A DNA stretch of 11,745 nt. Origin: Actinomycetota bacterium (lineage in GTDB: Bacteria; Actinomycetota; Thermoleophilia; Gaiellales; Gaiellaceae). Shown piece after piece: positions 6,437 to 11,745 of this stretch. Position 1 is the stretch's first letter. Each line of letters begins with the position of its first letter. The stretch covers positions 1 through 11,745 of the forward strand of contig JACDCN010000039.1 of NCBI GenBank assembly GCA_013817555.1, read 5' to 3'. The translations under genes and the position numbers were made by a program. Below the pieces are notes generated by a model. The model saw only the letters and a program-made list of their open reading frames with translations. It was not told the DNA's origin and did no database searches.

Positions 6437-7734
6437 GGACGCAGCAGGAGGTCCAGCGTCAGCGCCGCGCTCCAGGAGAAGTCACTGACCCCGAGCGGTC
6501 CGCCGCTTCTCGGATCGTAGTACTCGACGAACCCGGACCGGCTGACGAGCTCGAGGGTCAGCCGCCGCAGCTCGTCGGCCTCGGTCTGCAGGCCGTAGCG
6601 CTCGAGGCCTTGTATGAAGAACCAGTTGACATTCACCCAGACCGGGCCGCGCCAGTACCGGCGTGGATCGAACGCGGGGCTCGATTTCGACGCTGAGGTC
6701 ACCGGCCACGGGGCCTCCGGCGAGGGACCAAACCTGGTCGGCGACCAGAGGGCCTCGTCGAAGAGGCGACGCGCCTGCTCCGGCTGCGGAACGCCGGCAT
6801 AGAGCGGGAACATCGCGTCGATGGTCTCGTCCGCCGTGGTGCTGTCACCGTCGTCCTCGAGATAGACGGCTCCGGCCTCGTCCCAGCGTTCGGCGAGCGC
6901 CGCGGTCAGGCGCGCCGCTCCAGTGCTCGCGCGCTCTCCGTCTTCCCCGAGCTCGTCCCAGAGCCAGGCGAGATCGACCTCGGCCGCGGCCAGGATCGAG
7001 TTGAAGGTCAGATCGACGAAGACGAACGGCCAGTCGTCGAGAGCGGGCCGGTAGTCCTGCGCCTGCAACCGCCGGACGAGGTAGAGGTAGCGGACGTAGT
7101 CCGAGTCGGTGGGCCGCTCGGAAGAGTCGATCTCCCGACGGTCGGTGCGCTCGATCTCGAGCTCGCCGTCGACCTCCAGTCGCGCCAGCGCCCGGTCGAA
7201 GCGCGGGGAGTTGTCCGCCCCCTCCCACGGGTGGACGATGGCGATGAGACCCGAGTCGACGCCGCGCTCACTGTGCAACCACTCGTGCCAGAGCTCGAGC
7301 GCGGGCACGACCTCCTCCAGGAACGACTGGTCCGGTGACGCCTCATGCAAGACGCGGACGGCGGTTGCGGCCACCGGCGGCTGAGTGAGGCCGCTCGTCG
7401 GGATTTCGGGCGCATGCTTGCAGGCGGCGGAGTTCCACAACTCCGGTCCCGGAGTGTAGTCCGGTGCGGGGACATGGAACACGATGTGCGGAACCATTCC
7501 GTCGCTCCACTGGCCCTCGAGGAGCGATCGCACCTCCACTCTTGCGCGTTCGGGATCGACCTGCGCCAGCCCGAGCGCCACGAAGGCCGAGTCCCAGTTC
7601 CACTGGTGCGGGTAAAGCTCTCGGCCCGGCCGGAAGAACGAACCCATGTCGTTGGCGGCAAGGACAGCCCGGGCCCTCTCGATCAGGAGTTGGCGAGGTA
7701 TCACCTGATCAGGCTGCGGCAGCTGCGGCCGCAC
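6433..7734 (-). CDS. GH63 glycosidase, mannosyl/glucosylglycerate hydrolase-like
   Basis: An (alpha/alpha)6-barrel hydrolase of glycoside hydrolase family 63, resembling the mycobacterial and Thermus enzymes that split glucosylglycerate or mannosylglycerate to hexose and glycerate. No signal peptide is present, so it acts in the cytoplasm. With the chosen start it has 433 residues, about the size of those enzymes. LYPHQWNWD (40-48), TSGLTQPP with Gln118, HPWEGADNSP with Asp174, RYWRGPVW (359-366) and GFVEYYDP with Glu404 are visible; by family analogy Asp174 and Glu404 are the catalytic acid and base. The GTG at 7734 is preferred since AGGAA (7746-7742) lies 7 bases before it; GTG at 7740 or 7704 is possible. 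It overlaps the end of the regulator gene by 26 bases. Specificity is inferred, and other small alpha-glycosides remain possible. Confidence 0.9.
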   Translation of the reverse strand: MRPQLPQPDQVIPRQLLIERARAVLAANDMGSFFRPGRELYPHQWNWDSAFVALGLAQVDPERARVEVRSLLEGQWSDGMVPHIVFHVPAPDYTPGPELWNSAACKHAPEIPTSGLTQPPVAATAVRVLHEASPDQSFLEEVVPALELWHEWLHSERGVDSGLIAIVHPWEGADNSPRFDRALARLEVDGELEIERTDRREIDSSERPTDSDYVRYLYLVRRLQAQDYRPALDDWPFVFVDLTFNSILAAAEVDLAWLWDELGEDGERASTGAARLTAALAERWDEAGAVYLEDDGDSTTADETIDAMFPLYAGVPQPEQARRLFDEALWSPTRFGPSPEAPWPVTSASKSSPAFDPRRYWRGPVWVNVNWFFIQGLERYGLQTEADELRRLTLELVSRSGFVEYYDPRSGGPLGVSDFSWSAALTLDLLLRP

Positions 7735-9178
7735 CTTCACGTTCCTGCACGAGTGGGAGCCCCGTGATCGCGGAGATCATCTCCGCGGTCCGCTGCGCGG
7801 AAGCGGCAGGACTGAGCCGGCCGGTGAGGACTGCCTCGAGCATCGTCTGCAATTGCACGGAGACGCGCGGATAGGAGGGCACCCAGGGCCTCGCCACCGC
7901 CTGTTCGAGGATCTCCGCCACCTGCGAGAGGGAGGGAAAGTCAGGGACGACGAGCTCGATCGCCGAGCGTCGGGAGGGTATTCGGCCCGTGGACCGCGCG
8001 ACTCGAGCCAGCGCTCCGGGCTCGACGATCCGCTCCAGAAGTCGCATCGCAAGTCTGGGCTGAGCGGCTTGGCGAAAAACCGCCAGCATCATTCCACCGG
8101 TGACGCTTGCCGGCGACCCCTGGGGGCCGGCCGGCACACACGTGAAACCGAAGTCGTCCCAGACCTCGTGGTGGTGGACGCCGAGCGCCTCCGCCAAAGT
8201 CTGGGCCTCGTAGAGGCCCCCTAGGCTGAGCGCGGCACGCCCCTCGGCCAGGAGCCGAACCGGCTGGGTCCAGTCGTACCCCACCACTCCTGCGGGGACG
8301 ATGCGCTCCTCGACAAGCCGGCGCAGGAAGCGGAGGGCCTGCGCCGCGGCACGGGAGCCGAGTGTCACCCCGCCGGGGCCGAGCACGTGCGCGGCATTGG
8401 AAGCGAGGACCGCGATCAAGCAATAGGCGGTGGTCTCCCCAGCCATTCCGCCGCCTGGCATGACCATCGGATGGCGGAGACCGGCCTGCGCGATCGCACG
8501 ACCCGCCGTTCGGAGCTCGGCCCAGGTCGCCGGGGGCTCGAGGCCGAGGGATTCGAGCCTCTGGCGCCGGTACCAGAGTCCGCTGGCGTCGGCGAAGGGC
8601 GAGATGCCGAAAGTCTTACCCTCGTATCGATTCGCCCGGACGAGGGGCTCGAGGAAGTCGACCTCGTGCTCCTGCCGGACCCATCCCTCGTTCAACTCCT
8701 CGAGGGGGTGGATGAAGCCCGCGACCGCGAACTCGGGAGCCCACACGGAGTCGAGGACGGCCAGATCGGGCGCCTGGCCCTCCGCGACCGCATGGGTGAG
8801 CACCTGGTGGAGAGATTGACGAGGAACCTTGACGACGTTGATCTGGCTGGGCTTCCCGGCTGCGTCTCGGATCATCCGCGCCCACGGGCCCTCGGCGGGA
8901 ACGACGACGCGAATCTCAGGGTGATCCGGGCGACGACCGAGCCAGTGTGGATTGACGAACGATCCGCGTCTCCGGTGGCGGAGAATTACGCCTTCGTCCG
9001 CCAGCTCGGTCAGCGCTCGGCTGACGGGGGTGCGACTGATCTTGTAGCGCTCGCACAGCTCGTGCTCGGTCGGCAGCCGGTCATCCGGCCCTACGTAATG
9101 ACCACTAAGGATCTCCTCGCGGAGGAGCGTCTTCAGCTGGAAGTAGAGCGGAATCGGCTGCCGAGGATCGATTTCCAT
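7709..9178 (-). CDS. GntR-family regulator fused to an ABC solute-binding-protein-like sensor domain
   Basis: A cytoplasmic transcription factor of 489 residues. Residues about 8-77 are a GntR winged helix: PIPLYFQLKTLLREEI, LPTEHELCERYKISRTPVSR and ALTELADEGVILRHRRRGSF. Residues about 88-474 look like a type-1 extracellular sugar-binding protein (MalE/UgpB type): APDLAVLDSVWAPEFAVAGF, IHPLEELNEG, YEGKTFGISPFADASGLWYR, LGLEPPATWAEL, and a C-terminal ARSTGRIPSRRSA segment. No signal peptide or lipobox precedes it, so the binding-protein fold is evidently an intracellular ligand sensor. ATG 9178 is chosen because GAGG lies 5 bases upstream and the distance to PIPLYFQL is normal for GntR proteins; ATG 9196 and GTG 9217 are alternatives. 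The protein ends in seven Ala. As the first gene of the catabolic operon and divergent from a second GH63 gene, it probably regulates both. Confidence 0.9.
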   Translation of the reverse strand: MEIDPRQPIPLYFQLKTLLREEILSGHYVGPDDRLPTEHELCERYKISRTPVSRALTELADEGVILRHRRRGSFVNPHWLGRRPDHPEIRVVVPAEGPWARMIRDAAGKPSQINVVKVPRQSLHQVLTHAVAEGQAPDLAVLDSVWAPEFAVAGFIHPLEELNEGWVRQEHEVDFLEPLVRANRYEGKTFGISPFADASGLWYRRQRLESLGLEPPATWAELRTAGRAIAQAGLRHPMVMPGGGMAGETTAYCLIAVLASNAAHVLGPGGVTLGSRAAAQALRFLRRLVEERIVPAGVVGYDWTQPVRLLAEGRAALSLGGLYEAQTLAEALGVHHHEVWDDFGFTCVPAGPQGSPASVTGGMMLAVFRQAAQPRLAMRLLERIVEPGALARVARSTGRIPSRRSAIELVVPDFPSLSQVAEILEQAVARPWVPSYPRVSVQLQTMLEAVLTGRLSPAASAQRTAEMISAITGLPLVQEREGAAAAAAA

Positions 9179-9242
9179 CTGCTCCTCGCTGGCCATGGAG
9201 AACCGCACTCTACTCACCTGGCCGGCAGCGATCTCGCGTTGC

Positions 9243-9263
9243 GAGGCATGGTCTTCATGCCTC
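9243..9263 (-). promoter_or_regulatory. Perfect stem-loop in the 5' region of the regulator operon
   Basis: Arms GAGGCATG and CATGCCTC are perfectly complementary (8 bases) around a 5-base loop, 65-85 bases upstream of the regulator's ATG. In minus-strand RNA the stem contains two ATG codons and part of the strong Shine-Dalgarno-like GGAGGAGG (9267-9260). The first ATG (9258) opens a 14-codon frame ending at 9214. The element could be a protein-binding dyad, an RNA hairpin hiding a leader start site, or coincidence. Confidence 0.45.
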
Positions 9264-9484
9264 CTCCGAAGCGGCGTTGCGCCCGACACGGCGCGAGCGG
9301 CGGCCGCCGCCCCGGCCGGCGCGAGCGCGAAGACCGAGACGCCGCCGGAGACGAACATCCCAGCGGGTTCGAGTACCGGCGGAGCGGAGCGATCGCCACC
9401 AGCTCGGCGCGGCTTCGTGCCGGCGTGGCCGAGGAAGAGACACCCAGCGCACGCCCGAGTCGTTTCTCGCGCACCGCCCCGGGT

Positions 9485-9523
9485 TTGACTCCCAGGCGCT
9501 TACTTGTTATCTGACGATTGCAA
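9485..9523 (+). promoter_or_regulatory. Promoter/operator module 1, upstream of second GH63 gene
   Basis: TTGACT (9485-9490) is five of six to a -35 box, and TATCTG (9508-9513) is a weak -10 at 17-base spacing. Overlapping the -10 and likely start site is a dyad, TTGTTATCTGACGATTGCAA (9504-9523), with symmetric TTG..ATC and GAT..CAA half-sites. The layout recurs at 10932-10970 with identical spacing. A repressor bound here would cover the -10. The GntR-type regulator encoded divergently is the obvious candidate, by inference. Confidence 0.6.
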
Positions 9524-9552
9524 TTCCACACGCGCCGGGAAGGGGCGGGAGC

Positions 9553-10935
9553 ATGAGCGATGGCTTGCTCGAGAGTGAGCGGACGGTCGAGCCCGCCGAC
9601 GACGCGGAGCTGATCGGCAAGGCGAAGGCGGTGCTGGAGGCGAACTGGCTCGGCCACGCGACGTCCCCTTCGCGTCGTCTCTATCCGCACCAGTGGAGCT
9701 GGGACGCGGCCTGCATCGCGATGGGCTACGCCTCCTGGAATCAGGAGCGGGCGGAGACGGAGCTTCGCTCGCTCTTCTCCGGGCAGTGGCGCAACGGCCT
9801 GCTTCCGCACATCGTGTTCACGGACGGCGCTCGATACTTCCCGGGTCCCGAGTTCTGGCAGACGGAGCGCTCGCGTGACGCGCCAGAGTGGCCGAGGACC
9901 TCGGGAATCGTCCAGCCGCCCATCCATGCAACGGCGGCCTTGCAGGTGTACCGCCTGGCGAGCGATCGAGCACGGGCGGCAGTCTTTCTCGAGGAGCTCT
10001 TACCGAAGCTCGCCGCCTGGCACGCATACCTGTACCGCGAGCGCGCGCAAACCGACGGCGGTCTCGTCGAGATCTGGCATCCGTGGGAGTCGGGCATGGA
10101 CAACTCCCCGCTCTGGGACGTTGCGCTCGAACGCATGTCGTTCGACGCCGAGCTGTTGCCGGAGTACGAACGGGTGGACGTCGAAGTTGCGGAAGCGGCC
10201 GAACGGCCTTCCGACGGGGAGTACGACCGCTACGTCTACCTGGTGAGCGTGTTTCGCGAGCTCGCGTACGACTCGTCACGGATCAAGCGGGTGACGCCGT
10301 TCGCGCTCCAGCCCGTTCTGTTCAACTCGCTGCTCGTCCAGTCGAACCGAGACCTCGCCGAGATCGCGCGCATCGTCGGCGACAACCCGGAGCAGTTCCA
10401 GACCTGGGCCGAGAGCACCGCGTCCGCTCTCGAAGAGACGCTCTGGGACGACGAGCACGCCGTGTACGTCGACTACGACGTCGAGGCGGGAGGACGCGTC
10501 GGCGCCCGAACTGCCGCGGGCCTGGCACCGCTCTACGCGGGAGTGCCGACCCGGCCGCGGGCCGAACGCATGGTCGAGTCGCTGGCCGATTCCCGGGTCG
10601 AGGTGGGCTACCCAGGTTGGGCCGTGACGAGCCTGGCTCCGAGCGATCCGGGTTTCCAGCCGGCGCGCTACTGGCGCGGCCCCGTCTGGCCGATCCTCAA
10701 CTGGGTCCTCCAGCGTGGTCTCGATCGCTACGGGTACGCGACACTCGCCGCAGAGGTCCGCAGCGCGATTGTCGAGCTGGCGCGGAGCGCGGGCTTCTGG
10801 GAGCACTACAGCCCCGCGACTGGCCGGGGTCAGGGCGGAGAGCACTTCGCGTGGACGGCGGCGCTCGTCCTCGACGTGCTGCGCGAAGACGAGCTCGAGC
10901 CGGAGGCGCTGCGAGGCCCGAAGATCGCGCATTGA
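9553..10935 (+). CDS. Second GH63 glycosidase, mannosyl/glucosylglycerate hydrolase-like
   Basis: A 460-residue cytoplasmic paralogue of the GH63 enzyme on the other strand. It shares LYPHQWSWD (43-51), GLLPHIVF (82-89), TSGIVQPP with Gln121, HPWESGMDNSPLWD with Asp183, RYWRGPVW (372-379) and GFWEHYSP with Glu417; Asp183 and Glu417 are the predicted catalytic pair. It differs from its paralogue near the active site (ESGM-DNSPLWD instead of EGA-DNSPRFD; HYSPATGRGQGG instead of YYDPRSGGPLG), so substrate range may differ. The ATG at 9553 is chosen because GGGGCGGGAGC precedes it and homology begins at about residue 18; the upstream open frame is Arg/Pro-rich and not protein-like. The promoter module at 9485-9523 lies 30 bases upstream. 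Its stop codon TGA is embedded in the -35 of the next promoter module. Confidence 0.92.
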   Translation: MSDGLLESERTVEPADDAELIGKAKAVLEANWLGHATSPSRRLYPHQWSWDAACIAMGYASWNQERAETELRSLFSGQWRNGLLPHIVFTDGARYFPGPEFWQTERSRDAPEWPRTSGIVQPPIHATAALQVYRLASDRARAAVFLEELLPKLAAWHAYLYRERAQTDGGLVEIWHPWESGMDNSPLWDVALERMSFDAELLPEYERVDVEVAEAAERPSDGEYDRYVYLVSVFRELAYDSSRIKRVTPFALQPVLFNSLLVQSNRDLAEIARIVGDNPEQFQTWAESTASALEETLWDDEHAVYVDYDVEAGGRVGARTAAGLAPLYAGVPTRPRAERMVESLADSRVEVGYPGWAVTSLAPSDPGFQPARYWRGPVWPILNWVLQRGLDRYGYATLAAEVRSAIVELARSAGFWEHYSPATGRGQGGEHFAWTAALVLDVLREDELEPEALRGPKIAH

Positions 10936-10970
10936 CTTCCTCTGCGTTTCTTGTTACATCCGCATGGCAA
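10932..10970 (+). promoter_or_regulatory. Promoter/operator module 2, upstream of solute-binding protein gene
   Basis: TTGACT (10932-10937), which contains the GH63 stop codon, is followed after 13 bases by TTGTTACATCCGCATGGCAA (10951-10970). Position by position, 13 of these 20 bases equal module 1, including TTGTTA at one end and GCAA at the other, and the TTGACT-to-TTGTTA spacing is the same. The dyad is weaker here (TTG..A and T..CAA). It would give the binding-protein gene its own promoter with a leader of roughly 155 bases, separate from GH63. Confidence 0.55.
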
Positions 10971-11124
10971 ATAAGGATCGCGAAGTGGTGAAGCAACGCT
11001 GGCTTCCGGATCGGAGGAGCATGGGGCAGAAGTCTCCGCCGAAGGTGGGTTGGAGAACTCGGGTCATGGGTGTGCCGCTGGTCGAATCGGCGTTGCACGC
11101 TCCCTACCGGCACAGGAGGATCTC

Positions 11125-11745
11125 ATGAGTACCGTCAACGACGACAACCTGTCCCCCTGGGACGAGCCATTCGACAGGCGTGCCGCGCTGGTCAAGGCCG
11201 GCGGCGTCGGGGCCGTGCTCGCGCTCGGCGGCTTGGCTGGAGCGAGCCGCGCAACCGCCGGCCCGGTCCAGAACGCCGGAAAGGTCACGGCCTTCTTCGG
11301 CCAGTTCGGCACGATCGCCGAGCAAGAGGCAATCCGCAAGACAATTCTCAAGGGCTTCAAGGGTGACGTCGACGCCGTATTCGCACCACTCGGCACCAAT
11401 GTCTTCGTTGACCGTGTCAGGGCAGAGGGGAAGGCCGGGAAGGGCAACATCGACCTTCTCATCGGCCTCCACGGCGACTTCGTCACGTTCCAGAACGAGG
11501 GCCTCCTGCGTGGTCTCGACACCGTGACCAAGCAGATCACGACCTTGCCCGCTCCCTTGGTCAAGATCGGAAAGCTGGGCACCAAGACCCAGTTCTACGT
11601 CCCCCACTCGCAGGCGACATACGTGATGGTGGCTAACAAGGACGTGCTCAAGTACATGCCCAAGGGAGCCAACATCGATGCGCTCACATACGGGCAGGTG
11701 TTCGCGTGGGCCAAGGCCATCCGCAAGGGCACGGGACAGAGCAGG
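11125..11745 (+). CDS. ABC transporter sugar-binding protein, twin-arginine signal (partial, C-terminus beyond right edge)
   Basis: An extracellular substrate-binding protein of the type-1 carbohydrate-uptake class; 207 codons are present of an expected 420-450. The ATG follows AGGAGG (11114-11119) by 5 bases, the best ribosome site in the window. Residues 16-45 form a signal: FDRRAALVKAGG with twin arginines at 18-19, a hydrophobic GVGAVLALGGLAGA core, and a likely cleavage after ATA (43-45). No lipobox Cys is present, so anchoring is unclear. The mature part begins KVTAFFGQFG and shows typical folds: IDLLIGLHGDFVTFQNEGLLRGL (109-131), TKTQFYVPHSQATYVMVANKDVLKY (153-177) and the ALTYGQVFAWAKAI helix. 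It likely captures the glycoside used by the neighbouring enzymes; permease genes would be expected downstream, beyond the window. Confidence 0.88.
   Translation, partial: MSTVNDDNLSPWDEPFDRRAALVKAGGVGAVLALGGLAGASRATAGPVQNAGKVTAFFGQFGTIAEQEAIRKTILKGFKGDVDAVFAPLGTNVFVDRVRAEGKAGKGNIDLLIGLHGDFVTFQNEGLLRGLDTVTKQITTLPAPLVKIGKLGTKTQFYVPHSQATYVMVANKDVLKYMPKGANIDALTYGQVFAWAKAIRKGTGQSR

Larger units (their letters stand above)
9179..9552. promoter_or_regulatory. Divergent regulatory region between regulator operon and second GH63 gene
   Basis: This 374-base gap separates two diverging transcription units. On the plus side it holds a good promoter/operator candidate at 9485-9523. Nearer the regulator it holds a stem-loop at 9243-9263. 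In the middle lies a perfect 14-base GC palindrome (9297-9310, GCGGCGGCCGCCGC), which may be chance in such DNA. I could not identify a convincing -35/-10 pair for the minus-strand operon. Open frames cross the region but show no recognisable protein sequence. Confidence 0.6.

Noticed and set aside
5432..6520. A 362-codon plus-strand open frame
   Set aside because: It mirrors codons of the isomerase-like gene, which has intact metal ligands; long antisense frames are common in GC-rich DNA.
9179..9358. N-terminal extension of the GntR protein to 9358
   Set aside because: The extra residues are Ala/Arg-rich without pattern, overlap the hairpin, and would put the winged helix unusually far from the start.
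8387..9514. A 375-codon plus-strand open frame
   Set aside because: It is antisense to the GntR fusion gene and ends in the divergent promoter region, with no recognisable domain.
9277..9552. N-terminal extension of the second GH63 enzyme
   Set aside because: The added residues are mostly Arg and Pro and the stretch contains the promoter/operator module; ATG 9553 fits homology and a purine-rich upstream sequence.
1..11745. tRNA, rRNA, riboswitch, CRISPR, insertion sequence or phage features
   Set aside because: I saw no cloverleaf, direct-repeat array, transposase or integrase motif, or flanking target duplications; absence by eye is not proof, and Infernal or tRNAscan would settle it.

Overview
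The window is G+C-rich bacterial DNA with frequent GTG starts, tightly packed genes and no insertion sequence, tRNA, rRNA or CRISPR array that I can see. A CHRD-domain secreted protein, a twin-arginine solute-binding protein, a short helical protein of a type I associate with Actinobacteria, and glycosylglycerate-hydrolase-like GH63 enzymes suggest an actinobacterium, perhaps Thermoleophilia (Gaiellales or Solirubrobacterales). That placement is inference; no marker gene here proves it.

Left block (1-2265, all minus strand): the N-terminal 295 codons of xseA (exodeoxyribonuclease VII large subunit) run off the left edge. Upstream of it lie a 74-residue unrecognised helical protein and a 337-residue membrane-anchored coiled-coil protein. 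A CHRD-domain secreted protein (2378-2926, plus) follows, and its stop codon overlaps the stop of the convergent operon in the palindrome CCCTAGGG.

Central block (2923-9178, minus strand): a compact five-gene operon. In transcription order it encodes a GntR regulator fused to a sugar-binding-protein-like domain, a GH63 glycosidase of the mannosyl/glucosylglycerate hydrolase type, a class I phosphomannose isomerase-like protein with an extra N-terminal domain resembling a dead P-loop kinase, a ROK sugar kinase lacking the usual zinc motif, and an HSL-type alpha/beta hydrolase. The last four are joined by three successive four-base GTGA stop/start overlaps.

Right block (9553-11745, plus strand): a second GH63 paralogue and a twin-arginine-exported ABC solute-binding protein, cut by the right edge. 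Each is preceded by the same promoter-like module, TTGACT, 13 bases, TTGTTA, 11 bases, CAA, at 9485-9523 and 10932-10970. I propose these are promoter/operator sites of the GntR fusion regulator.

Taken together, 2923-11745 reads as a scavenging locus. The binding protein, with permeases probably beyond the right edge, would bring in a small mannosyl or glucosyl glycoside. The two GH63 enzymes would release hexose (and glycerate, if the substrate is a glycosylglycerate). The ROK kinase would phosphorylate the sugar and the isomerase would pass mannose-6-phosphate to fructose-6-phosphate. The esterase might remove acyl groups from the substrate. The regulator appears to sense ligand with a cytoplasmic copy of a transporter binding-protein fold. 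The enzyme families are seen in the sequence; the substrate and the regulatory circuit are inferred.
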